Assembly: GCA_040768665.1 (NCBI GenBank)
Contig: JAXGMN010000044.1
Span: 1-64,000, forward strand
DNA from: JABWBD01 sp040768665
Lineage (GTDB): Bacteria; Planctomycetota; Planctomycetia; Pirellulales; Thermoguttaceae
Direction of reading: 5' to 3'
Length of the DNA: 64,000 bases
Below, in pieces: positions 45,076 to 54,048 of this stretch. A model generated the notes under the pieces. That model saw nothing but the letters and a program-made list of their open reading frames with translations. It had not been told where the DNA came from and did no database searches. Positions within the stretch are counted from its first letter, which is position 1, and the number at the start of each line of letters is the position of its first letter. Both the position numbers and the translations under genes were made by a program.

Positions 45076-46089
45076 GTGACCGAATTCATCCGCCAGACCT
45101 TTTCTCGCCGCACCTTTGTCCGCCGGACCGGCCAGTCAGCCGCCGCGGCCGTCCTAGGCACGCAAGGGATCGCCGCGCCCGCCTCGGGCGAGTCCGCCTC
45201 GCAGACGATCCCCGATGGAGTACCCCGCCGCGTTCTCGGCCGGACGAATGTGCCGATTACCCTGTTCACGCTCGGCACGGCCCCGTGCGGCAGCAGCTTT
45301 CCTCCTGCCGAGATTTCTGAACTGGTCAACGTCGCGCTGGACGAGGGGGTCAACGCGGTCGACACATCCCAGAATTACAACAATGCTCAGGAAGGCGTTG
45401 GGCTGGCCTTGGGTAAACGCCGCAAAGACGTCTTCCTGTCGACGAAGGTCTTCGCCAATACAATCGAGGACGCCGAGAAGTCGCTGGCCACGTCGGTTCG
45501 ACTGCTCAAGACGGACTACTTCGATCTGCTTTACTACCACGGCCTCGGCAATCTGGACATCCGCGGCGCGATGGATCCCGAAGGGGTGTTCACCTGGCTG
45601 CTGAAGCAGAAAAAGGCGGGTACGTGCCGGTTCGTGGGCATTTCCGGCCACAATATCCCGTCGCGTTTTCCGCAGTTTCTCGAGAGCGGCGAGGTCGACG
45701 TCCTCCTGGCGTCCGTGAATTTCGCCGACCGCCACACATACAACTTCGAAGAGCGCGTGTTGCCCATCGCGCGGAAGCACAACGTCGGCATCGTGGCAAT
45801 GAAGGTTTTCGGCGGCGTGGCGGGCATGAACTACAAGGGCGTGAGGGGGCCGCAGATCGGCGAGGAGCACGTCCCGGCGGCTCTCCGCTATGCCCTGAGC
45901 CTGCCCGGCGTGGCCTCGGCGAACCTGGGGGTCCATTCGGCCGAGCAGATCCGCCATAACGTCGCGATGGTGAAAGACTTCAAGCCGATCTCCCAAGAGG
46001 AAGAAGGACGACTGCTCGAACTGGGCAAGAAAATGGCAGCCGAATGGGGCGAACATTTCGGGCCGGTCCAAGAAAAGCAGAATGCGTAG
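45076..46089 (+). CDS. Tat-exported aldo/keto reductase
   Basis: The 337-aa protein starts at GTG 45076 and carries a twin-arginine signal (FSRRTFVRRTGQSAAAAVLG). The aldo/keto-reductase tetrad is intact: Asp and Tyr in VDTSQNYNNAQ, Lys in FLSTKVFA, and His in LLYYHGLG. The family reduces carbonyl groups with NADPH. Exported members of this type occur widely in planctomycetes, where the cofactor supply outside the cytoplasm is unclear. A HEAT-LamG gene follows after 15 bp, suggesting an operon running to 53062. Confidence 0.88.
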   Translation: MTEFIRQTFSRRTFVRRTGQSAAAAVLGTQGIAAPASGESASQTIPDGVPRRVLGRTNVPITLFTLGTAPCGSSFPPAEISELVNVALDEGVNAVDTSQNYNNAQEGVGLALGKRRKDVFLSTKVFANTIEDAEKSLATSVRLLKTDYFDLLYYHGLGNLDIRGAMDPEGVFTWLLKQKKAGTCRFVGISGHNIPSRFPQFLESGEVDVLLASVNFADRHTYNFEERVLPIARKHNVGIVAMKVFGGVAGMNYKGVRGPQIGEEHVPAALRYALSLPGVASANLGVHSAEQIRHNVAMVKDFKPISQEEEGRLLELGKKMAAEWGEHFGPVQEKQNA

Positions 46090-46104
46090 CACGGAGTCCG
46101 GCTC

Positions 46105-47562
46105 ATGAGAATTCTCCTCGTGGTAGCGGCTGTCGCGGTCGGAGGGACGGCCGCCCCGGGGCAGGCGGAAATCGTCCGGCAGTGCGCCCGTGATCTCGGC
46201 TCGGAAATCGCGACGGTCCGCCAACAGGCGGCCCGGACGCTCGGCCGCGTGGGCGACCCTGCCGCGGTTCCCGAACTAATCGCCGCGCTCGGCGACCCGG
46301 AGAGATCCGTCCGTCGCGAAGCGGCCAAGGCCCTGGGCTCGATCCAAGACGAGCGGGCCGTGCCGGCCCTGGTCAAGGCCCTCGGCGATCCCGATACGAA
46401 CGTCCGGTTCTACGCCGCCTACGCCTTGGGAGAAATCAAGGACCCGCGCGCGGCTGCGACTCTGGTTCAGGTTCTCCGCGACCCGCAGTGGACCGTTCGC
46501 GATCAGGCGGCGTGGGCGTTGCGTGAAATCGGCGACGAGCGAACGATCGAACCGCTCGTGGCAATGCTCCAAGATGACGCGGCTGACATGTCTCAAATCC
46601 GGTGGCTGCTCAGCGGTTTCGGCGCCGGCAAGACGACCGGTCCGCTGGCCGCCCTGCTGTCGGACTCCAATCCTGCTGTGCGGCTTCGGGCCGTCCGCGT
46701 GCTCGAGCGGTTCCGGGAGAAAGCGGCGCTTGGCCCGCTCGTTACGGCCCTCAAGAACACCGATCCCGCGGTCCGCCTGGCCGCCGTGAAGGCCCTCGTC
46801 AGCCTGAGAGACGATCGGGCCGTCGGTCCGCTCCGCGACCTCGCCGCACACGAAGACGATCCGGAGGTCCGGGCAGCCGCGGCGGAGGCTGCGGTGGAAC
46901 TGTCTCGCCACGAAGCGCTGGCCGCCTACTGGAGCTTCGATGAAGCGGATCGGAAGGTCGCCAGGGATATGAGCGGCAACGGCAGCGACGGCGAGATCAT
47001 CGGTTGCACGCCGGTCGAAGGAAAGGTCGGCCATGCGCTGAAGTTCGGCGAGGGAGCGTACGTCGAACTGGGCAAGCCGCAGAACCTGCCGATTGCCAAC
47101 ACTCCGCTCACCATCGCCGCCTGGATCAAAGCCGACGCGCCGAACGGCGTAGTCGTGGCGCGCGGCGGGGCCTTTTGCGGATTCTCCCTTTATCTGAAGG
47201 ACGGCATTGCCAGGTTCGGCATCCGGCCCTCGCAGGCAAGCCCCGCCAGCATTGCTGCCGGCACGGAACCGGTGGTCGGCTCATGGGTCCACCTGGCCGG
47301 CGTCATCAAGAACGATTGCGTCGAAGTCTACGTGAATGGAGCGTTGGCCGGCTCGGAAAAGACCGCCGGCTATATCCCCGGCAACTGCGGTCAGGGCATG
47401 GAAATCGGCTACGACGTCGGCAACAGCCCCGCCGAGATTATCGACCACTTCCAAGGCATCATCGATGAGGTGAAGGTCTTCCACGCGGCACTCTCCCCGG
47501 AGGAATTGGCCAAGCAGATCAACGCGGCGGATTCCCGTGTGGGTCCTGAGCCGACCAGGTAA
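46105..47562 (+). CDS. Secreted HEAT-repeat protein with C-terminal LamG domain
   Basis: The 485-aa protein has a signal peptide, then about six HEAT/PBS-lyase-like repeats (residues about 20-275: DPAAVPELIAALGDPERSVR, DERAVPALVKALGDPDTNVR, DPRAAATLVQVLRDPQWTVR and so on), then a LamG sandwich (AYWSFDEADRK, TIAAWIKADAPNG, YVNGALAGSEKTAG). HEAT repeats make a protein-binding surface and LamG usually binds glycans. No catalytic residues are evident. It sits 15 bp after the aldo/keto reductase gene. Confidence 0.85.
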   Translation: MRILLVVAAVAVGGTAAPGQAEIVRQCARDLGSEIATVRQQAARTLGRVGDPAAVPELIAALGDPERSVRREAAKALGSIQDERAVPALVKALGDPDTNVRFYAAYALGEIKDPRAAATLVQVLRDPQWTVRDQAAWALREIGDERTIEPLVAMLQDDAADMSQIRWLLSGFGAGKTTGPLAALLSDSNPAVRLRAVRVLERFREKAALGPLVTALKNTDPAVRLAAVKALVSLRDDRAVGPLRDLAAHEDDPEVRAAAAEAAVELSRHEALAAYWSFDEADRKVARDMSGNGSDGEIIGCTPVEGKVGHALKFGEGAYVELGKPQNLPIANTPLTIAAWIKADAPNGVVVARGGAFCGFSLYLKDGIARFGIRPSQASPASIAAGTEPVVGSWVHLAGVIKNDCVEVYVNGALAGSEKTAGYIPGNCGQGMEIGYDVGNSPAEIIDHFQGIIDEVKVFHAALSPEELAKQINAADSRVGPEPTR

Positions 47563-47587
47563 GAACGCAAACGGTAAACGAAGTTGC

Positions 47588-47657
47588 GGGGACAGGCACC
47601 GTCGCGGCGGTCGTCTGTAACAGGGCAAGACGCTCCTCCGCGACGGAGCCTGTCCCC
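47588..47657. repeat. Hairpin repeat, family E, copy 2
   Basis: GGGGACAGGCACCGTCGCGG at 47588-47607 pairs with CCGCGACGGAGCCTGTCCCC at 47638-47657 with one mismatch, around a 30-nt loop. AAACGGTAAAC and GTTCACCGTTT form outer inverted flanks. It lies between the HEAT-LamG and PQQ-propeller genes and may attenuate transcription. Confidence 0.7.
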
Positions 47658-47735
47658 TCACGCTGCCGGGTTCACCGTTTGAGCACGGGAAAAAGCATAT
47701 GCCGACCACGAATACGTGAACACGAAAACAGACCC

Positions 47736-50700
47736 ATGATGATCAAGCGTTTCATGCCAGCTTGGCTTATCCTCTCCGTCGTATTGCTCGGTTACGCACA
47801 AGTTGCCCCAATGACTCTTCAGGCCGCCGAAGCGTCCGGGTCGCACACGGTGAAACTCGCATCGCAGATGGTCGAGGCAAGCGGCGCCGCAGGCGGCGTC
47901 TGTGCGGTCCTCGGCCGGACCGATGCCGAATTGGCTCTGGCGATTGCACGGCAGGGCCCCTTCACCGTCCACTGCCTGGCGCGCAGCGCCGAGCTTCGCG
48001 ACCGGCTTCGCGAAGAGATCCGCCGGCTGGGACGCTATGGCGCCGTGTCTGCAACCGCGCTCGAGGGCACGCAACTGCCCTATGCGGAGAATCTGGTCAA
48101 CCTCCTGATCGTCGATTCCTATCCCGCATTTGCCAAGGAGGGCCTCACGGCCGGCGACATTCTCCGCGTCCTTGCCCCTCTCGGCACCGCCTACTTGGCC
48201 ATCCCGCCGGCAGGCGGCGAGCAGCCTTCGGCCAACGAGGTGGTTGCACAGCTTCGCCGGGCTGGAGTGCGCGAGGTCTCGGTCACCGAGCAGGGCGGCA
48301 CGTGGGTTCGGCTGAAGAAAGCCTGGCCGGCGGAGATCGACGAGTGGACCCACTACCTGCACGGCCCCGACGGCAACCCCGTCGCTCAAGACCTGGTAGT
48401 CGGGCCGCCCCGGCGCTACCAGTGGACTGCCGGGCCGACGTGGATGCGGTCGCACGAGACCGATTCGAGCGTCAGCACCCTGGTCACCGCACAAGGCCGC
48501 CTTTTCTATATCTACGACGAAGCGCCCATCAGCCTTGTCGGCGCCCATCCGCTGCCGGACAAGTGGTTCCTGGCCGCGCGCGACGCCTTCAACGGTGTGC
48601 TGCTCTGGAAGGTGCCGATCCGTCGCTGGGGCTGGCGCGAATGGAAGAACACCTGGTTCACGAACCGCCCCGGCGACTTCCCGTTGAACATCCAGAAGCG
48701 GCTCGTGGCGATCGGTGACAAAGTCTATGTCACGCTAGGCTACCGAGCCCCGGTTTCCGAGCTTGATGCGCGCACCGGCGAGATCCTGAAGACCTACGAT
48801 GGCACCGAGGGAACCGGTGAGATCCTCTACGTCGACGGCACCCTGGTCCTGGCGATCCTCGACCAGGGGCAGATCAAGGTCGCCGCCGTCGACGCCGCAT
48901 CGGGCAAGCCCCTTTGGACCACGCCGGTCGGCTACCGGGGCAGCATCGTCGACTACATCAGGTGGTCCGGCAGCGCCGGAGGCGTCCAGCCGGCCGAGCT
49001 CGATCCTTCGGTGAACATGGCCACCGATGGCAAGGCCGTGGCCTTGATCGATGGCTCCGAAATCGTCTGCCTCGACGGTCGGACCGGCAAGGAACGATGG
49101 CGCTCGTCGTTCCCCGCCGACGAGGCCGATGCCACGGCCGGCGGCGTGAAGTCGCAGGGCGCGCTCTGGATCGGCACGATGATCGTCGCCGACGGCGTCG
49201 TGCTCCATGCCAGCCCGGGCAAGCTTGCCGCTTTCTCCGCCGCCGACGGCAAGCTGCTCTGGCAGCAGGCGAAAAAGTACATCGGCCATCTGTGGTACGA
49301 GTGGAAGGAAGTTTTCGTCATCGATGGGTTGGTCTGGACCTGGAGTGCCGAGCTCGACGAGGCCGTCTTCGACATCGGCCGGAAGAGCCAACGCACACTC
49401 TGGCCCCGGGCCGTAAACGGGTACGATCTCAAGACCGGGGAGTTGGAAAAGGCCGTGCCGCTGGGCAATATCTTCAAGGCCCATCACCATCACCGCTGCT
49501 ATCGCAACAAGGCCACGCTCCGCTACATCCTCGCCAGCCGCCGAGGCACCGAGTGCGTCGACCTGAAAGACGGCAAGCACACCGTGGACAACTGGGTCCG
49601 CGGGACGTGCCACGTCGGCATGATGCCCGCCAACGGGTTGCAGTACGTGCCGCCGCATCCCTGTGCTTGCTACATCGACGAGAAGCTCAACGGTCTGTTC
49701 GCGCTGGCTCCGGTTGCAGAGGAACCGAGAGCTGGGGATCGAGAGTCGAAAGACGAGCCCCCGCTTCGTCGCGGCCCGGCCTATTCCGGCGTTGCCGGCC
49801 AAGCGGCTGCCGACGACTCTCAAGCGGCCGATTCCGATTGGCCGACCTTTCGCCACGACTCGATGCGGACCGGAACGGCGACGACAAAGGTGCCGGCCGA
49901 CGCGAACCGGGTGTGGCGAGTGAAGCTCGCCGGCAAGATATCGCCGCCGGTCGCCGTCTCCGGTAAGCTGTACGCCGCGCTGGTCGACGAGCATCACGTG
50001 GTCTGCCTCGACGCCCGCGACGGCAGCACACTTTGGCAGTTCGCGGCAGGCGGACGCATCGACTCCCCGCCGACCTGTCACCGCGGCACGATTCTCTTCG
50101 GCTCGGCCGACGGGTGGGTCTACTGCGTGCGGGCCGACGACGGCGAACTCGTCTGGCGGTTCCGCGGCGCACCGCGCGAGCGGCTGATCGGAGCGTTCGA
50201 TCAGCTCGAGTCGGCCTGGCCGGTCCACGGCACGGTGCTGGTGGAAAACGGGACCGTCTACTTCGCCGCCGGTCGCACCTCGCAACTCGACGGCGGCATC
50301 CGCATGTTCGGGCTCGACGCAAGAACCGGCGAGGTCCGCCACCACGCGGCGATTGAAGGGCCGCATTACACCGTGGACAACATCGAGGAAAACTTCAAAC
50401 TCCCTATGGGCGTGCTTCCCGACGTCCTGGTCAGCGACGGTTCGGCGATTTTCATGCGTTCGGCCGCTTTCGATATGGAGCTCAACCGGGCGCAGGGCCG
50501 CCCGTCGTTCGATGCACCGGGCGGCCTGCTGGACGACAACTACTTCAAGCGGGTTCCCTGGAAAATGGACGGCGACTACGGCAGGCTGCTCGTCCACGAC
50601 AATCGCTCGGTGTACTACGTGCGGATGTTCGATTCGCTCCGGGGGCTGGATCCGACGGTCTTCTTCACGCCGGCCGCCAAGGGCTACCTCCTCTTCGCCA

Positions 50701-51005
50701 AGAACACCGGCGGCGGGCGCAACCGCTGGTCTCTACGGATCCCCGTGCGAATCCGTGCGATGGCCTTGACCGGGGACCACCTGATCGTCGCCGGGCCGCC
50801 GGACGTCGTCGATCCCAAGGATCCGCTCGGCGCGTTCGAAGGCCGCAAAGGCGGGCTCCTCGACGTCTTCGACGCCGCCAGTGGCCGGAAGATCGCCGAA
50901 CATGAGCTTCCTTCTCCGCCGGTATTCAACGGAATTGCCGCGGCCGGCGGGAAACTGTATCTGGCCGAAGAGGACGGCAACCTAAGCTGCTACGGAACCG
51001 AATGA
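47736..51005 (+). CDS. Large secreted PQQ-like beta-propeller protein with N-terminal methyltransferase-like region
   Basis: The 1089-aa protein starts at ATG 47736 and has a signal peptide. Residues about 35-190 (GVCAVLGRTDAELALAIARQ, LPYAENLVNLLIVDSY) look like a degenerate SAM-dependent methyltransferase fold, though no intact SAM site is obvious. The rest has two PQQ-propeller blocks with many repeats of the form LDARTGEILKTYDGTEGTGE and GSTLWQFAAGG. The planctomycete-type central block GMMPANGLQYVPPHPCACYI is present, preceded by HHHHRCYRNKATLRYIL. PQQ propellers are redox or scaffold domains; it is not certain that PQQ is bound. Its TGA overlaps the next ATG (ATGA). Confidence 0.82.
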   Translation: MMIKRFMPAWLILSVVLLGYAQVAPMTLQAAEASGSHTVKLASQMVEASGAAGGVCAVLGRTDAELALAIARQGPFTVHCLARSAELRDRLREEIRRLGRYGAVSATALEGTQLPYAENLVNLLIVDSYPAFAKEGLTAGDILRVLAPLGTAYLAIPPAGGEQPSANEVVAQLRRAGVREVSVTEQGGTWVRLKKAWPAEIDEWTHYLHGPDGNPVAQDLVVGPPRRYQWTAGPTWMRSHETDSSVSTLVTAQGRLFYIYDEAPISLVGAHPLPDKWFLAARDAFNGVLLWKVPIRRWGWREWKNTWFTNRPGDFPLNIQKRLVAIGDKVYVTLGYRAPVSELDARTGEILKTYDGTEGTGEILYVDGTLVLAILDQGQIKVAAVDAASGKPLWTTPVGYRGSIVDYIRWSGSAGGVQPAELDPSVNMATDGKAVALIDGSEIVCLDGRTGKERWRSSFPADEADATAGGVKSQGALWIGTMIVADGVVLHASPGKLAAFSAADGKLLWQQAKKYIGHLWYEWKEVFVIDGLVWTWSAELDEAVFDIGRKSQRTLWPRAVNGYDLKTGELEKAVPLGNIFKAHHHHRCYRNKATLRYILASRRGTECVDLKDGKHTVDNWVRGTCHVGMMPANGLQYVPPHPCACYIDEKLNGLFALAPVAEEPRAGDRESKDEPPLRRGPAYSGVAGQAAADDSQAADSDWPTFRHDSMRTGTATTKVPADANRVWRVKLAGKISPPVAVSGKLYAALVDEHHVVCLDARDGSTLWQFAAGGRIDSPPTCHRGTILFGSADGWVYCVRADDGELVWRFRGAPRERLIGAFDQLESAWPVHGTVLVENGTVYFAAGRTSQLDGGIRMFGLDARTGEVRHHAAIEGPHYTVDNIEENFKLPMGVLPDVLVSDGSAIFMRSAAFDMELNRAQGRPSFDAPGGLLDDNYFKRVPWKMDGDYGRLLVHDNRSVYYVRMFDSLRGLDPTVFFTPAAKGYLLFAKNTGGGRNRWSLRIPVRIRAMALTGDHLIVAGPPDVVDPKDPLGAFEGRKGGLLDVFDAASGRKIAEHELPSPPVFNGIAAAGGKLYLAEEDGNLSCYGTE

Positions 51006-53062
51006 AGCGAGGCAACTTGATGCGACTTCTCCAATCGACCCTTGGCGCCGCAATCGCGGCGGTGTTTCTGCTTCTGCAACCGGCCGGTGCCGAACTGGTC
51101 CGGATGGAAATCCGGCACCGCGAGCCGTTTGCCGACGGCTACGTCTTCGGGCGCTCCGGCCCGTACGAGAAGATTGTCGGCAGGCTTTACTTTGAGGTCA
51201 AGCCGGACGACCCGGCCAACGCGGGCATAACGGACATCGCGTTCGCCCCGCGCAACAGCGAGGGAAAGGTAGAGCTCTGGAGTGACTTCTTTCTGCTCGC
51301 GCCGGCCGATCCCCTGCAAGGAAATCGCCGGCTGCTCTACGACGTGAACAACCGCGGCAACAAGCTGGCCCTCTGGACGTTCAACGAGGCGAGAGGCAAC
51401 GACCCTACCACGTTGGCCGACGCGGGCAACGGATTTCTCTTGGAGCAGGGGTATAGCGTTCTCTGGTGCGGCTGGAGCGGCGAGATCGTGCCGGGCGAAG
51501 ATCGGCTGATTGCCGGACTGCCTGTGGCGACCGGCGGCGGGAAGCCGATCACGGGGAAGATCTACGTGGAAATCTGCCGCAATGAACCGGTCGAGAGCAC
51601 TCCGCTATACTGGACTCCGTGGGCGATTTCGATCCCCTATCCGCCCGTCAGCCTCGATACGCGGCGTGCCCGGCTTACCATGCGGCCGACCCGCGCCCAG
51701 CCGGCCGAAGAAATCCCGGCCGACCAGTGGGCGTTCGCACGGGCGGAAGACGGCGCGACGGCCCCCGATCCGGGACATCTATGGGTCAAGGGCGGTCTGC
51801 GGCCCGGTTGGCTCTACGAACTGGTCTACGAAGGCAAGGACCCGCGCGTCACGGAGCTGGGATTCGCCGCGGTACGCGACTGCACCTCGTTTTTCCGTTA
51901 CGAATCTGCCGATCGAAACGGAAACGCCAATCCGCTGGCCGGAGGGATCCAGCGAGCGTACATTTTCGGCATTTCGCAGTCCGGCCGCTTTGTCAATCAC
52001 TTCTTGTACGACGGTTTCAACACGGACGAGCGGCAGCGGATGGTCTTCGACGGGGCGATCTCGCATGTCTGCGGGGCCGGCCGGTTGTTCAGCGGGCGCT
52101 TCGGCATGACGACCCTTTGCGCTACCCACCACGAAAACCGGTTGACGCCTTCCGAGTCGTTTCCGTTTACGACCGTGCCGCAAACCGATCCCGTTACCGG
52201 CCGATCCGGAGACATGCTTGAAAAGGCCCGCTCGCGGGACCACGTGCCCAAGCTCTTGATCACACAGACTTCGACGGAGTACTGGACTCGCGGTGCTTCG
52301 CTTCTCCACACCGATGTGCAGGGAACCGAGGATGTTCCGCTCGATCCGAATGTCCGGCTCTATGTCTTTGCCGGTGCGCAGCACCTCGGTGGCGGGGCCA
52401 CGGATCGCGGCATTTGCCAGAACCCGTGCAATCCGTTGGCCGACCGGCCGCCTCTGCTGCGGGCCCTGCTCGTTGCCCTGGATCAGTGGGCGAGTAGCGG
52501 CCGGCGACCGCCGGAAAGCCGCTATCCGCGGATCGCCGACGGCACTCTCGTAAACTTGGACACGTTCCGCAACGCGTTCCCGAACATCCCCGGCGTCAAT
52601 CTGCCAGGCGACTACTATATGCCGTACCGGCTTGATTTCGGCCCGCGGTGGAACACCGGCGGCATCGCCGAGTACGTGCCGCCCCGCGTCGGATCCTCGT
52701 ATCGCACGCTGATTCCGAGGGTCGACGCCGACGGCAACGAAGTGGCGGGCATTCGATTGCCGGACGTGGCCGTCCCGCTTGCCACTTACACCGGCTGGAA
52801 CCTCCGCGCGGCCGATTACGGCGCCGCCGGTCTGCTGGCTCCGTACCAGGGCTCCTACCTTGCGTTTGCACGGACGCGGGAGGCGAGAATCCGTTCGGGC
52901 GACCCGCGACCTTCGGTTCTCGAGCGGTATCCATCCCGCGACGTCTACCTGGCGAAGACAGCCGAGGCTGTTGTCGAACTTCACAAGAATCGTTTCCTTC
53001 TGAGCGAAGACGCGATGGCGCTGCTGAGGACGGCGGCAGAAAGGCGGCTGTGGGAACGATGA
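51002..53062 (+). CDS. Secreted alpha/beta-hydrolase-domain protein (PF20091-like)
   Basis: The 686-aa protein starts at ATG 51002 in a 4-bp overlap with the propeller gene; ATG 51020 is also possible. A signal peptide precedes a domain related to the large alpha/beta-hydrolase proteins of planctomycetes. The nucleophile elbow is GISQSGRF (Ser), an acid is likely in the RGASLLHTD region, and the His is in FAGAQHLGGG. It may hydrolyse an ester on a polymer, but no substrate can be assigned. Confidence 0.82.
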   Translation: MKRGNLMRLLQSTLGAAIAAVFLLLQPAGAELVRMEIRHREPFADGYVFGRSGPYEKIVGRLYFEVKPDDPANAGITDIAFAPRNSEGKVELWSDFFLLAPADPLQGNRRLLYDVNNRGNKLALWTFNEARGNDPTTLADAGNGFLLEQGYSVLWCGWSGEIVPGEDRLIAGLPVATGGGKPITGKIYVEICRNEPVESTPLYWTPWAISIPYPPVSLDTRRARLTMRPTRAQPAEEIPADQWAFARAEDGATAPDPGHLWVKGGLRPGWLYELVYEGKDPRVTELGFAAVRDCTSFFRYESADRNGNANPLAGGIQRAYIFGISQSGRFVNHFLYDGFNTDERQRMVFDGAISHVCGAGRLFSGRFGMTTLCATHHENRLTPSESFPFTTVPQTDPVTGRSGDMLEKARSRDHVPKLLITQTSTEYWTRGASLLHTDVQGTEDVPLDPNVRLYVFAGAQHLGGGATDRGICQNPCNPLADRPPLLRALLVALDQWASSGRRPPESRYPRIADGTLVNLDTFRNAFPNIPGVNLPGDYYMPYRLDFGPRWNTGGIAEYVPPRVGSSYRTLIPRVDADGNEVAGIRLPDVAVPLATYTGWNLRAADYGAAGLLAPYQGSYLAFARTREARIRSGDPRPSVLERYPSRDVYLAKTAEAVVELHKNRFLLSEDAMALLRTAAERRLWER

Positions 53063-53211
53063 GCGGATACCCACCCGGGCGACCCGGGCGAGGGGCGTTC
53101 CGATTGTAACGCCTGTAGCGATTTTTCCGGCCGTCGCACAAGCTCTTCGGAAGATAGCGGTTCTGGCACGCCAGGGAAAAGAAATTGCCCTCGACCGACG
53201 TGGATTCGTTC

Positions 53212-53239
53212 TTGAACGTTTTTCGTCCCTTGGTACATT
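53212..53239 (+). promoter_or_regulatory. Sigma-70-like promoter with extended -10
   Basis: TTGAAC (53212-53217) and TACATT (53234-53239) are spaced 16 bases apart, with TGG before the -10 box giving an extended -10. It stands 60 bp upstream of the 189-aa gene starting at 53301. Confidence 0.45.
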
Positions 53240-53300
53240 GGCAGAATAAGGCGGCATTCGACCGGCCAACGCGAAAGGTCATGGTTGGAAGGCAGATTCT

Positions 53301-53870
53301 ATGGTGAGTCCTCGTTATCCCCGACGCGGTGAGGTGGAGGAACTCCTCCGCAACCTGGAGCTTCGCAACGAGCTGGAGCCCTATTACGACGAATCGATCA
53401 GCCGGGTCGAAGTGCAGCATCTTCCCCTGGCCGTCGAAAATGAGTATCTCGCTTCGATGCTGGCCTGGGAGACGGCCCCGATTCTGCCGATCTACAAGTG
53501 GTTCGAGCCCGAAATGAGGCCGCCGCGGCCCGACATGCTCAATGATGCGGATCTTCACGATATTCTTTCCGACGTCATTCAGCGGCTGTTCGAAAAACGG
53601 ATCGTGCTGGACTTCACCGACCATTTATCGGATCGCGAACTGTATACGTTGATCTACCGCGATATCTTGCCGTCGCGAGAGAAAAACATCGACTGCGGCA
53701 CGAACTTCTTGCACTGGGACTGTGCCGGCGCCAGCGGGGACCCCGAGGTCTGGCTCAGGTATTACGCCACCGAAGAAGAGCGGCAAGCATGGGCCGAGGC
53801 CTATCGCCAGCCGCTGCCTCCCACGGCCGATCCGCCCTACCCGCGACAGATGCCGCAGGACCCGCTGTAG
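53301..53870 (+). CDS. Conserved-looking 189-aa protein, unknown
   Basis: The protein begins MVSPRYPRRGEVEELLRNLE and is acidic, with several WDC/FLHW-like aromatic-cysteine motifs (DCGTNFLHWDCAGAS). No signal peptide or known domain is seen. The tail is proline-rich (PTADPPYPRQMPQDPL). A plausible promoter lies 60 bp upstream, so it is probably transcribed alone. Confidence 0.65.
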   Translation: MVSPRYPRRGEVEELLRNLELRNELEPYYDESISRVEVQHLPLAVENEYLASMLAWETAPILPIYKWFEPEMRPPRPDMLNDADLHDILSDVIQRLFEKRIVLDFTDHLSDRELYTLIYRDILPSREKNIDCGTNFLHWDCAGASGDPEVWLRYYATEEERQAWAEAYRQPLPPTADPPYPRQMPQDPL

Positions 53871-53910
53871 AACGCCCACGAAGCGCGTAGTGCTCCGTCA
53901 AAGCTGGAGT

Positions 53911-53973
53911 GACGGGTAGCGGAAGTCGTGAGACTTCCGGCCACGAACTCTCACGAGTTCGGCTACACCCGTC
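53911..53973. repeat. 63-nt three-way-junction element
   Basis: Three perfect stems nest together. The outer stem is GACGGGTAGC with GCTA-CA-CCCGTC, and within it are GGAAGT-CGTGAG-ACTTCC and CGAACTC-TCAC-GAGTTCG. It lies between the convergent ends of the 189-aa gene and ribF. The compact fold suggests a structured RNA or a dispersed repeat; only one copy is in the window. Confidence 0.7.
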
Positions 53974-54048
53974 AAAGGAAGATTGCCAGAGCAGTAGTCA
54001 GAAACCGCTGTTGCAGGCGGCCCGGTCGACGGCGACCGTCGCGGCCGG

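Noticed and set aside
48735..50597. Minus-strand 620-codon frame inside the PQQ-propeller gene
   Set aside because: Antisense shadow with low-information composition; the propeller repeats are on the plus strand.
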